Shown: positions 17,584 through 25,773 of the stretch, piece by piece | Numbering within the stretch: position 1 is the first letter of the stretch | Layout: each line of letters begins with the position of its first letter | Origin: Bacillota bacterium | GTDB lineage: Bacteria; Bacillota; Clostridia; Lachnospirales; Cellulosilyticaceae | Assembly: GCA_023410675.1 (NCBI GenBank) | Contig: JAEYPM010000093.1 | Coordinates: 8,403 to 72,402, forward strand | DNA: 64,000 bases | Direction of reading: 5' to 3' | Position numbers and translations under genes: made by a program | Notes under the pieces: model-generated | Told to the model about the DNA's origin: nothing | Database searches by the model: none | Seen by the model: the letters and a program-made list of their open reading frames with translations, nothing else

Positions 17584-18339
17584 TTATCTGGTGAATTTAA
17601 TAATATCCTTAACCACCTCTGAAGCAATAATAAGACCTGAGACTGATGGTACAAAAGCAACTGATCCTGGAATTTGTCTTCTTTCTAAACAGGTTCTATC
17701 TTTGTTCGTACAAATACAATTTGTTTTGCAGCCGCCTTCAAGCTCAATAGGTTTTATAGGCTGCTCCTTTGAGTACACAACTTTTAACTTTTTAACGTCC
17801 CTTTTCTTTAATTCATGGCGCATAACTTTTGCTAGTGGGCAAACACTTGTCTTATAAATATCTGATACTTCAAGCATTGTTGGATTAAGTTTGTTGGCAG
17901 CTCCCATAGCACTTATAATAGGAATATTTTTATCTTGGCATCTCACAATGAGGTCTATTTTTGAAGTGACCATATCTATGGCATCAATAACATAATCATA
18001 GTCATCACAAATCATCTTTTCAGCACTTTCCACTGTATAAAGCTCTTTAAATGTAACCACTTCAGCTTTTGGATTAATAAGTAAAATTCTTTCTTTCATA
18101 AGTTCTACTTTAGGTTTCCCCACAGTATTTCTTAGAGCATGGAGCTGTCTATTAATATTAGTAAGACATACATCATCATCATCCACTAAAACGAACTTCC
18201 CAACACCACTTCTAGCTAATCCTTCTGCAGCATAGGTTCCTACGCCACCTATTCCAAAGATAGCTACTTTACTATTTTTTAGTTTTCCAAGTGCTTCAGT
18301 TCCTATAAGCATCTCAGTTCTCGAAAAAGCATGTAACAT
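17584..18339 (-). CDS. tcdA: tRNA threonylcarbamoyladenosine dehydratase
   Basis: A 251-residue E1-like ThiF/MoeB-family protein that cyclises t6A to ct6A at position 37 of ANN-decoding tRNAs. The ATP-binding Rossmann motif GIGGVGTYAAEGLARSGVG starts near residue 34. RQLHA, and Cys-containing segments TNCICTNKDRTC in the C-terminal half, are also seen. The length agrees with TcdA and is shorter than ThiF partners of thiamine operons; no sulfur-carrier gene is nearby, which supports TcdA over ThiF or MoeB. It is a single gene with long AT-rich flanks. Confidence 0.88.
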   Translation of the reverse strand: MLHAFSRTEMLIGTEALGKLKNSKVAIFGIGGVGTYAAEGLARSGVGKFVLVDDDDVCLTNINRQLHALRNTVGKPKVELMKERILLINPKAEVVTFKELYTVESAEKMICDDYDYVIDAIDMVTSKIDLIVRCQDKNIPIISAMGAANKLNPTMLEVSDIYKTSVCPLAKVMRHELKKRDVKKLKVVYSKEQPIKPIELEGGCKTNCICTNKDRTCLERRQIPGSVAFVPSVSGLIIASEVVKDIIKFTR

Positions 18340-18544
18340 ATGATATACTCCTTAATTTAATATCTTTATTCATTAATAAAATAATAATTTCCTATAGAAA
18401 GACAACTTTGATCTATCAATCAATAGTTATCTTATGTGCTATATAATATTACGTTTTCCTTTTTGAATATTTTTTATTACACTATACAGAAACAACGCAA
18501 ATATTTCACTTGTTCAGCTACCTAAATGCTGTTTTTCTCTAATA

Positions 18545-18586
18545 AATACACCTAGTATAAGCCAAATTATAAAATATGAATTCTAT
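18545..18586. repeat. Degenerate 40-bp repeat, copy C
   Basis: Begins AATACACCTAGTATAA and ends ATATGAATTCTAT. It is the most diverged of three copies and lies upstream of tcdA. Confidence 0.45.
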
Positions 18587-18625
18587 ATATGTACAGATTA
18601 AAACACAAAGTATTTCTATACACAT

Positions 18626-18663
18626 TAAAAAGCAACAAGATCTAATTTTTAAACCTTGCTGCT
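18626..18663 (-). terminator. Terminator downstream of ferredoxin gene
   Basis: On the minus strand AGCAGCAAG pairs with CTTGTTGCT (one G-T pair), followed by TTTTTAA. It lies 26 bases after the ferredoxin stop codon. Confidence 0.7.
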
Positions 18664-18688
18664 TCTTATGCTTTTATTAAATTATTTT

Positions 18689-18862
18689 TTATTCTTCTGG
18701 ATTTGGAGCATTTACAGGGCAGACATCTGCACAAGCACCACATTCAATACATTCTGCTGCATCTATTACAAATTTTCCATTTCCTTCTGTAATACAACTT
18801 ACTGGGCATTCGCTCTCACAAGCACCACAGCTTATACAATCATCGTTTATAAAATATGCCAC
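18689..18862 (-). CDS. 2[4Fe-4S] clostridial-type ferredoxin
   Basis: A 57-residue ferredoxin that is easy to miss because it is short and starts with GTG. It has two CxxCxxCxxxCP motifs, CISCGACESECP near residues 9-20 and CIECGACADVCP near residues 38-49, each followed by the usual P-V segment. The two halves are clear internal duplicates, as in classical clostridial ferredoxins. GGAGGTG lies 7 bases upstream of the GTG. It is a low-potential electron carrier, for example for pyruvate:ferredoxin oxidoreductase or hydrogenase. Monocistronic, with its own terminator. Confidence 0.93.
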   Translation of the reverse strand: MAYFINDDCISCGACESECPVSCITEGNGKFVIDAAECIECGACADVCPVNAPNPEE

Positions 18863-18956
18863 TTCAATACACCTCCATGTTTAATCCTTTAATCACATTT
18901 ATAATACTATCTTAACTATAGCATGTCAACAAATTTTAACGAATTTGTAACATTTA

Positions 18957-21170
18957 TTATCGTTTTATTATTGTTAATTCATATGCATTCGTAGTTTTAT
19001 TTTGAGTATTTTTTACAGCCCCATCAAACTTATTTCCTTCTTCATCGGTCAATCCTACTATTTTAGCTTCTCCCTTAGATAAAATGTCTCTGACTATTGT
19101 CTTAGTGAGTCTTTTCTTGAAAGCCTTCAGCTGGCTATTATCTTTCCATATAACATAATGACACCCTGTTTTGTAGCCCATGCAGCCATACCCCTTAGTT
19201 CCTTCTACTATAAGGTTACCGCATAATGGGCACTTCCCAAGAGACTCTCTTTTCACCTCTTTCTTCTTTTTATTAGACGCTTTATCTGATTCTTTATTTT
19301 TTTGATTTTGCTCAGGAATGTTTTTAGCAATATGCATGACTTTTTGATATTTGATTGCCATAACAGAGCTACTTACAAATTCTTTAATATGATTCATAAA
19401 TTCATGTTTAGATACACTATTTTTTTGTATATCGCTAAGAGTTTTTTCAAGCTTTCCTGTATATTCTAAGTCCATAAGCTCTTTTACAGGAAGGTTTTCA
19501 ATTAAGTACCTTCCTTTTGGCATACATCTAATATTTTTCTTTTCCATTCGGGTATAGCCTGCAGTCATAAGTTTTTTAATTGTCTCAGCTCTTGTGGCTG
19601 GTGTTCCAATACTAAAGCCACTTAATATTGCATCCATAAGCTCGATATCCTCAGAGTCTTTTGATACAGAATCTTCCTCTGTGTTCTTGAATTGTTTGCC
19701 ACAAGTCTCCATAGCCCTTAGTAACGTTTTTTCAGTGTAAGGTGCTGGAGGCTTAGTGGTATGGGAAGTAATTTCAAGTTTTTCTACATCTACACAAGTA
19801 CCCTCACTGATATCTGGAAGAAGTACCTCTTTTGCTTCTTCGTTTTCAATCTTCTTATAACCAAGCTCTTTTTGCACTTTTCCCTTGGAAATAAATACCC
19901 CTTCTGCCCCTTCAATTTTTGTCGTTATGGTTGTTTCTTCCGCCTTAGCTGGTGGCATAAACTGAGCTAAAAATCTATTTCTAATAGCCGTGTAAACTTG
20001 CTGCTCTTGAGGTGAAAGATTTTTAGGAATAATATAGGTTGGTATAATAGCACTATGACTTTCTACCTTTTGGCTATTAAATACCTTCTTAGTCACCTTA
20101 AACTGAATCTCATCCTCATAAGGAAGCCCTTTTTTATGTGCATTTAATACACTTTTTGCTTTCTCTATGAGACTTTCATCGAGAACACTACTTGCTGTTC
20201 TTGGGTACGTAATGTACTTTTTTTCATACAGGCTTTGTGCAACCGATAAGACCTTATCTGATGTGAACCCCTGATATTTGCTACTAATATAACCTTGCAG
20301 TGCAGATAAGTTAAATAAACTTTGTGGATATTCTATTTTCTCTGTAATATCTTTACCTATAATTTTGCCTTGTTTATCTTCTATCTGCTTTTTTATCTCT
20401 GTCAAATCCTCTTTATTTTCAAATTTATCTTTTTTGTCTTGTGTATAAGTTCCTTGATAACTAAGGTCATCCTTTGCAAAAGAAGCAATGAGCTTAAAGT
20501 ATGGCTCTTGTTTAAAATTATCTATCTCAATATCTCTATCATAAATCATTTTGAGTGTTGGCAATAATACGCGTCCAATATTTAATACTTCACCCTTTGC
20601 CCCATATTTAAGGGTAGCCACAGAAGTTAGATTAATCCCTATAAGCCAATCTGCTTGTTGCCTGCTGATGCCTGCATCCTGAAGAGATTTTAGCTCTTTA
20701 TTGGGTATAATATTTTCTAACCCTTTTAAGACCTCTTTTTCTGTCCATTCATTAAGAAGCAGTCTATAGATAGGTTTTTTTACTTTTAGGTACGCAAAAA
20801 TAATATCTGCTATGATTTGACCTTCTCTGTCATAGTCACAGGCAGATATTACAGCGTCTACTTCTTCTTGATTAATTAGATTTTCTATATACGAAAGCTG
20901 CTTTTTTGCACCTTGATCTACAGTTTTTTTATCTCTATTTTGCTTTACTTTATACTGAAACTTATCTGGAATGAAAGGAAAATTTTCGAAACGCCATGAT
21001 TTCATTTTATCATCATAGTCTTTTGCATCATATAATTCAAGCAAGTGTCCAAATGCCCATGTTACGTAGTATCCTTCTCCTTTATAACATCCTTCTGCTT
21101 TTGTTTTTATATGCAGTGCATCCGCTATATTTTTAGCAACTGAAGGCTTTTCAGCTATTATGACCCTCAT
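18957..21170 (-). CDS. topB: DNA topoisomerase III
   Basis: A type IA topoisomerase of about 737 residues that decatenates and relaxes DNA. The Toprim domain opens with MRVIIAEKPSVAKNIADAL and has SACDYDREGQII. The active-site tyrosine lies in YITYPRTASSVLDE. The C-terminus carries a cysteine cluster CPLCGNLIVEG ... GYGCMGYKTGCHY, followed by a short basic tail. The ATG at 21170 is preferred to an in-frame TTG at 21182, because a GGGGG-rich ribosome site directly abuts the TTG. TopB copies often sit on mobile elements, but nothing here suggests that. Confidence 0.93.
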   Translation of the reverse strand: MRVIIAEKPSVAKNIADALHIKTKAEGCYKGEGYYVTWAFGHLLELYDAKDYDDKMKSWRFENFPFIPDKFQYKVKQNRDKKTVDQGAKKQLSYIENLINQEEVDAVISACDYDREGQIIADIIFAYLKVKKPIYRLLLNEWTEKEVLKGLENIIPNKELKSLQDAGISRQQADWLIGINLTSVATLKYGAKGEVLNIGRVLLPTLKMIYDRDIEIDNFKQEPYFKLIASFAKDDLSYQGTYTQDKKDKFENKEDLTEIKKQIEDKQGKIIGKDITEKIEYPQSLFNLSALQGYISSKYQGFTSDKVLSVAQSLYEKKYITYPRTASSVLDESLIEKAKSVLNAHKKGLPYEDEIQFKVTKKVFNSQKVESHSAIIPTYIIPKNLSPQEQQVYTAIRNRFLAQFMPPAKAEETTITTKIEGAEGVFISKGKVQKELGYKKIENEEAKEVLLPDISEGTCVDVEKLEITSHTTKPPAPYTEKTLLRAMETCGKQFKNTEEDSVSKDSEDIELMDAILSGFSIGTPATRAETIKKLMTAGYTRMEKKNIRCMPKGRYLIENLPVKELMDLEYTGKLEKTLSDIQKNSVSKHEFMNHIKEFVSSSVMAIKYQKVMHIAKNIPEQNQKNKESDKASNKKKKEVKRESLGKCPLCGNLIVEGTKGYGCMGYKTGCHYVIWKDNSQLKAFKKRLTKTIVRDILSKGEAKIVGLTDEEGNKFDGAVKNTQNKTTNAYELTIIKR

Positions 21171-21322
21171 GTTATTAATCAACCCCCAATATTTGCATAA
21201 TCTCTTATTAGTTTATCAATAATATTCTTTGATGTAAAGGAGTGATTGAAGCTACCTAGTAACAAACTGATGTATAAATGTTTCAGTTGTGATATTATAT
21301 AATATGTTCAAAAGAAACAACT

Positions 21323-21360
21323 AAGGAAGCCTTAGCTTTCATCACCATAAGGTTTTCCTT
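21323..21360 (+). promoter_or_regulatory. Hairpin in the 5' leader of the CobD-like gene
   Basis: AAGGAAGCCTTA and TAAGGTTTTCCTT can pair (GGAA/TTCC and CCTTA/TAAGG with a small asymmetric bulge) around a 13-base loop, ending 27 bases before the ATG. It could be a weak attenuator or an mRNA-stabilising element. No riboswitch class was recognised. Confidence 0.3.
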
Positions 21361-21387
21361 GATCATTTATAGAAAGAAGGCGTATTC

Positions 21388-22491
21388 ATGAAAAGTAAAC
21401 ACTATCTTCATGGCGGAGACTTAGATGGTACTGCAAGAATATATGGTATTAACAAAGAAGATATTTGGGATTTTAGTGGCAATATTAATCCTCTTGGCAT
21501 TTCTCCTCTAGCGAAAGATGCTTTGATACAAAATATAGATTGTATTACAACTTACCCTGATAAAGAATACATGAATTTAAAAGAAGTTGTTGCAACTTAT
21601 TGTGAGGTGCTTCCTTGTCATGTTCTATCAGGTAATGGTTCTACAGAGATCATATCACTTTTTATTCATACCTATAAACCACGAAACACACTGATTATAG
21701 GGCCAACTTACTCTGAATATGAAAGAGAACTTGGTCTTATAAATAGTGAAGTAGCCTATTATAGGTTGCCAGAGGAGCATGATTTTATTCTTTCAACTGA
21801 TGACCTCATGAAACATGTAAAAGATCATCACTATGACCTTGTCATTCTTTGTAATCCAAACAATCCAACCAGCACAGCTATAAAAATAACAGACCTCAAT
21901 TATTTGCTTGAATCATTTAAGCAAATAAATACTTTTCTTATGATTGATGAAACCTATATTGAATTTTGTGAAGATCCGAGTGTTTTTAGTGCTACATCTT
22001 TAGTCAATGATTTTGATAATCTTATTGTTATCAGAGGTATTTCAAAGTTCTTCTCTTCTCCAGGTCTTAGATTTGGCTATGGACTATCTTCTAACAAAAA
22101 TATTCATGATGCCTTTATGCAGATTAAAAAACCATGGAGCATTAATTCTTTAGCTGTAGTTGGTGTCTTAGCAATGCTTGGAGACAAAAAATATATCACA
22201 AAAACACACAACTTTTTTCTTGAGGAAAGGAAAAGAATTATTGGTCTATTGTCCGACTTGACATCTATTAAGGTATATAAACCAGAAGCAAATTTTGTAC
22301 TGCTTAAGCTAAGTAGCCCAAAGCTTACTTCTCAGACTATAATAAGTAATCTAATGGAGAAAAAAATGCTGATCAGAGACTGCAGCTCTTTTCCTTTTTT
22401 AGATGATCAGTTTATTCGGTTTTGCTTCTTAACTTCTGAGCAAAATACAGCTTTAATTCATGAACTCATAGACATTATTGAGGCTCCTTAG
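21388..22491 (+). CDS. CobD/HisC-like PLP aminotransferase (threonine-phosphate decarboxylase type)
   Basis: A 367-residue fold I PLP enzyme. The start HYLHGGDLDGTARIYG and DFSGNINPLG match the CobD branch, which decarboxylates L-threonine O-3-phosphate to the aminopropanol linker of cobalamin. NPNNPTS and the PLP lysine motif ISKFFSSPGLRFGYG are present. The related HisC would act on histidinol phosphate. No cobalamin or histidine genes are nearby, so the role is inferred from similarity only. It is divergent from topB and convergent with the amidase gene. An AGAAGG Shine-Dalgarno supports the ATG. Confidence 0.75.
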   Translation: MKSKHYLHGGDLDGTARIYGINKEDIWDFSGNINPLGISPLAKDALIQNIDCITTYPDKEYMNLKEVVATYCEVLPCHVLSGNGSTEIISLFIHTYKPRNTLIIGPTYSEYERELGLINSEVAYYRLPEEHDFILSTDDLMKHVKDHHYDLVILCNPNNPTSTAIKITDLNYLLESFKQINTFLMIDETYIEFCEDPSVFSATSLVNDFDNLIVIRGISKFFSSPGLRFGYGLSSNKNIHDAFMQIKKPWSINSLAVVGVLAMLGDKKYITKTHNFFLEERKRIIGLLSDLTSIKVYKPEANFVLLKLSSPKLTSQTIISNLMEKKMLIRDCSSFPFLDDQFIRFCFLTSEQNTALIHELIDIIEAP

Positions 22492-22507
22492 AAAATAGTA
22501 AATGAAC

Positions 22508-23023
22508 TCACATATAACCATCAATAATAATATAAACTAATTTTGCGGTCTTTGTTGAAAGAGGTATGTTTAGAAAATTTGCTGAATGCTGACATATTTG
22601 ATAATCTACAATAGTCTTTGGATCCCCTGGAGATGAAATATATCCTGTAACAATCACTGTATGGTATGTACGTCCATTTTCTTCAAGCTGTACTAAATCT
22701 CCTAGCTTTAATTCTTCTCTTTCACCAATATGTGCTCTAAGGCCAGGTCCGCTTTTATTTAAGCGTACATATTGTCTAAAAGCATGAGAAGATGTCCAGC
22801 TTGCTGTTCTTTTTGCATCGGAATACCAAAACCACTTTTCCAAGCTACTATTCCCATAGTTATCAAAAGGTATCCCGCCTGCATAAAGACATTGTGATGT
22901 AAAATTAGTGCAATCCCCCCCATAACCTTCATAATATTTCCAATGATCTACATTTGGTATTTCAGCATACTTCAATGCATAGGCTACTGCTGCTTCTCTA
23001 TTATAAGGCTTTAAGTTGTTCAT
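22508..23023 (-). CDS. Putative amidase-domain protein (Amidase_6 family)
   Basis: A 171-residue protein matching the Amidase_6 domain, a papain-like fold often attached to cell wall or sporulation proteins. The likely catalytic cysteine is in GDCTNFTSQCL near residue 36, and a histidine lies in YHTVIVTGY in the C-terminal half. It begins NREAAVAYALKYAE, the usual family start, and has no signal peptide, so it may act in the cytoplasm or forespore, or be exported by an unknown route. Its Shine-Dalgarno AAAGG lies inside the 3' arm of a long hairpin directly before the ATG. Confidence 0.8.
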   Translation of the reverse strand: MNNLKPYNREAAVAYALKYAEIPNVDHWKYYEGYGGDCTNFTSQCLYAGGIPFDNYGNSSLEKWFWYSDAKRTASWTSSHAFRQYVRLNKSGPGLRAHIGEREELKLGDLVQLEENGRTYHTVIVTGYISSPGDPKTIVDYQICQHSANFLNIPLSTKTAKLVYIIIDGYM

Positions 23024-23025
23024 AA

Positions 23026-23074
23026 AAAATACCTTTCATATGCTATCTTCTTAATAGTATATGAAAGGTATTTT
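23026..23074 (-). promoter_or_regulatory. 21-bp hairpin with U-tract overlapping a Shine-Dalgarno site
   Basis: A near-perfect inverted repeat: arms 23026-23046 and 23054-23074, all paired apart from one G-T, with a 7-base loop. On the minus strand the 3' arm contains ATGAAAGGTATTTT and ends two bases before the ATG at 23023. It has the form of an intrinsic terminator for the upstream gene and also buries the AAAGG ribosome site of the amidase gene. Confidence 0.75.
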
Positions 23075-23143
23075 ACCTATAGTCATTTATGTTTTTATAT
23101 AACTTATATTACTTTTTTCTACTCTTTTTTCTGCTTTTCTTAT

Positions 23144-23752
23144 CTATTTTTTTTTATCAATTTTTTCATCATCTTTGTCATTGTTTAATACATCGTTTAA
23201 TGCATCTGACTGCTTTTCTTCATTTGATTCATCTAACTGTTTTTCTTCTTTTTCTTCATCAATTTCAAACATATCTTCATTATAACTATCTGTTGTATAA
23301 TTTCTCGAATCATATTGGCCTGCTCCAACACCTTCAATATCATCTATTTCTGGATCATAAACAGATGAACGGTCACTGGATGTGTAATAGTCTTCTAAAT
23401 TATCTTGTTCTTTATCCTCTTCAGTCTTTTTTTTTGCGTCTGAGTCTTCTTTATCATCATCCATAAAATTTCGAAGTTTTACATACTCTATATCTTCATT
23501 TTCATCGTCCTCTAAGCTATCCATATCATCATAATCGTCATAGTCATCATAATCATCAAAATACTCATAATGCTCTTCTATATCTTTAGAGTTTTTTGTC
23601 GCAAGCCAAATAATCAGGGCTACAAGCACAATAAGTACACCAATACCTATGCCAATCCAAATATTTCTATTTTTATCTCTATCTGCTTTTATATTCAGTA
23701 AGTCTTTTGCTTCTTGTATGCTCATCGATATCTTATTCCTGCAATCCTTCAT
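23144..23752 (-). CDS. Acidic single-span membrane protein, unknown function
   Basis: I do not recognise a family. The protein of 202 residues has a short cytosolic N-terminus, one membrane helix (IWIGIGIGVLIVLVALIIWL, about residues 32-51) and a very acidic, probably disordered C-terminal tail. The tail contains the run DDYDDYDDYDD, encoded by near-identical nucleotide repeats, and ends in a basic KKK. The start at 23752 is chosen because GAGGGAG lies 8 bases upstream; an in-frame ATG at 23788 lacks a site. It lies 81 bp downstream of metA. Confidence 0.7.
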   Translation of the reverse strand: MKDCRNKISMSIQEAKDLLNIKADRDKNRNIWIGIGIGVLIVLVALIIWLATKNSKDIEEHYEYFDDYDDYDDYDDMDSLEDDENEDIEYVKLRNFMDDDKEDSDAKKKTEEDKEQDNLEDYYTSSDRSSVYDPEIDDIEGVGAGQYDSRNYTTDSYNEDMFEIDEEKEEKQLDESNEEKQSDALNDVLNNDKDDEKIDKKK

Positions 23753-23833
23753 GTTCTCAACTCCCTCACGTATATTTGTATAATACATATTATATCACTT
23801 TATGAGGATATAACAATCCTTAATAACATTAGT

Positions 23834-24748
23834 TTATCGAATTTCCTTCAAATTATACGGTGTAACTTGATATACATAATAATTCAGCCAATTTGAAAAA
23901 AGTATGTAAGCATGAGATCTCCAATTAACTCTAGTTCCTTTTTCCATCTCGTCATCTATAAAATAGTTATAAGGCATTTGTATGGGAATATTTTTAGCAA
24001 GATCTCGCTTATATTCCTTTTCTAGAGTCCATGGATCATATTCTGCATGACCTGTGGCAAATATCTGTCGGCCATCCTTTGAAATGGCTAGAGCTACGCC
24101 TGCTTCCTCTGAGTCCAGTAAAAGTTTAATATCTTTGCATTTTAATACTTCTTCTCTATTAACTTCTGTATATCTTGAATGGGGTATATACACGACATCA
24201 TCTAATCCTTGCAGTAATTTCTCAAAATTAACCATATAATGTTCAAATATACCAAACTTTTTCTCTGTTAATTCCTCTTTCCCTATTCCATAGTGATAGT
24301 ATAATCCAGCTTGTGCTCCCCAACAAATATGCATGGTTGAAGTCACATGTTTTTTCGTCCATTCCATAATACATGTAAGTTCTTCCCAATAGTTAACTTC
24401 TTCAAATTTCATTTTTTCCACAGGAGCCCCTGTTATAATCATGCCATCAAATGCCTCTTCTTTTATTTCGTCAAATGTTTTATAAAATGTATCTAAATAC
24501 TCACTAGGCGTATTTTTACTGTTGTGAGAAATAGGCCTAAGTAAGGTAATATCTATCTGAAGTGGTGTGTTTCCTAAAAGTCTAAGGAGCTGAACCTCTG
24601 TTTCTTTTTTAACTGGCATTAGATTTAAAACTGCAATTTTCAGTTCTCTTATATCTTGGTTTAATGCTCTTCTCTCATCCATAACAAAAATATGCTCTTT
24701 CTGCAAAATTTCAATTGCAGGAAGTGCATTAGGTACTCTAATAGGCAA
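23834..24748 (-). CDS. metA: Homoserine O-acetyltransferase (MetA family)
   Basis: A 304-residue MetA-type enzyme that activates homoserine for methionine synthesis. The acyl-enzyme cysteine is C142 in HICWGAQAGLYYHYG. Residue 111 in TGAPVEKM is Glu; in this family Glu111 marks acetyl-CoA users and Gly111 succinyl-CoA users, so acetyltransferase is the better call despite the common succinyltransferase name. The ATG has a good GGAGG. It lies 24 bp downstream of the alarmone synthetase gene. No SAM riboswitch is seen upstream. Confidence 0.93.
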   Translation of the reverse strand: MPIRVPNALPAIEILQKEHIFVMDERRALNQDIRELKIAVLNLMPVKKETEVQLLRLLGNTPLQIDITLLRPISHNSKNTPSEYLDTFYKTFDEIKEEAFDGMIITGAPVEKMKFEEVNYWEELTCIMEWTKKHVTSTMHICWGAQAGLYYHYGIGKEELTEKKFGIFEHYMVNFEKLLQGLDDVVYIPHSRYTEVNREEVLKCKDIKLLLDSEEAGVALAISKDGRQIFATGHAEYDPWTLEKEYKRDLAKNIPIQMPYNYFIDDEMEKGTRVNWRSHAYILFSNWLNYYVYQVTPYNLKEIR

Positions 24749-24772
24749 TGTGTCTCCTCCTTAAATGAATGC

Positions 24773-25579
24773 TTAGTTATATTTATTTGATGCTGACTCA
24801 ATACTCTTATTAAAAGCTTCTAATTTTTCTAAATTTCCTTCTTCCCATAGATTCCAAAACTTTTCATAGATATCTGTCATATCTTTATTTTTTCCACTGG
24901 TGGTTAATGCTTGCATGCTACCAAAAATATCGGCAATGATGTTGGATTCTAACTGGAACATTTCTTGTGCCTTTAAAACTTCTTCCCTTATCTGTGCCAT
25001 CTCTTGGTCAAGCAAAAAAGCTGCCTCTGCTGCTTTAATAAGTCTTTCTTGTATCTTTACTGGCATATCCTTCTTATATTTATACTTTAAGGAATGTTCA
25101 ATAGTAGCCCAAAAGTTCATTGCTAATGTTCGAATTTGAATTTCAGCAAAGATATTTTTTTCTCCATGTGCAGTCTGTACAGGGTATTTTATAATAATAT
25201 GATAACTGCGGTATCCACTGCTTTTCATATGCGTTATATAGTCTCTTTCCTCAACGATAAACAAATCTTTACCATCTCGTGCACGAATGATCTCTATCAC
25301 TTTATAAATATCTTCAACAAATTGGCACATTATTCTAATACCTGCTATGTCTTCTATTTTTTCCTCTATATCTTCAACAGGTATACCTTTTTTTCTTGCC
25401 TTGTCTAAAATACTAGAGATTTTCTTAACTCTTCCTGTAATAAATTCAATGGGAGAATATTCATCCATACTTAATAGCTCTGTTCTAATGCTTTTGAATT
25501 TTACTTTGAGTTCTTCAACTGCTTGTGTATAGGGTATAAGCATCACTTTCCAATTTCTAATTTCCAAAGCACATGCCAC
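24773..25579 (-). CDS. relQ: Small alarmone synthetase (RelQ-type GTP pyrophosphokinase)
   Basis: A single-domain (p)ppGpp synthetase of up to 268 residues, without the HD hydrolase domain of long RSH proteins. Synthetase motifs: RVKKISSILDKARKKG, DIAGIRIMCQF, SSGYRSYHIIIKYP and EIQIRTLAMNFWATIEHSLKYK. A helical C-terminus follows, as in RelQ tetramers. The start is uncertain: the GTG at 25579 touches the GGAGG site, and the in-frame TTG at 25567 is better placed. An out-of-frame ATG at 25575 opens a five-codon reading frame. It is followed closely by metA. Confidence 0.88.
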   Translation of the reverse strand: MACALEIRNWKVMLIPYTQAVEELKVKFKSIRTELLSMDEYSPIEFITGRVKKISSILDKARKKGIPVEDIEEKIEDIAGIRIMCQFVEDIYKVIEIIRARDGKDLFIVEERDYITHMKSSGYRSYHIIIKYPVQTAHGEKNIFAEIQIRTLAMNFWATIEHSLKYKYKKDMPVKIQERLIKAAEAAFLLDQEMAQIREEVLKAQEMFQLESNIIADIFGSMQALTTSGKNKDMTDIYEKFWNLWEEGNLEKLEAFNKSIESASNKYN

Positions 25580-25773
25580 CTCCGCTCTATAGTATACATC
25601 TTTTGCTAATCACTTATCATTCCTTATTATACGTAATATCATTCCCTATTAATTATACCTAATTTTATCCATAAGCTCAACTTATAACTTGTTTCTATTC
25701 CTTTTTCTCATATTTTCATGAGTTGTCTCATAAATTGTACTAGTGACGAACTACTTAGCAAAAGGAGGTCTTT

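Larger units (their letters stand above)
18340..18688. other. AT-rich intergenic region between tcdA and ferredoxin
   Basis: About 350 bases without a gene. It holds the ferredoxin terminator (18626-18663) and copy C of the 40-bp repeat (18545-18586). The tcdA promoter must lie here on the minus strand, but I could not pick one hexamer pair with confidence. Confidence 0.6.

Noticed and set aside
18656..18892. Plus-strand 78-codon open frame
   Set aside because: It is antisense to the ferredoxin gene, whose two cysteine motifs are unmistakable.
23089..23466. Plus-strand 125-codon frame rich in Leu, His and Phe
   Set aside because: It is the complement of the acidic-tail gene; its composition simply mirrors Asp/Glu codons and it has no ribosome site.
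24749..25773. SAM riboswitch controlling metA
   Set aside because: metA is 24 bp after another gene, and the region upstream of that gene shows no S-box core.
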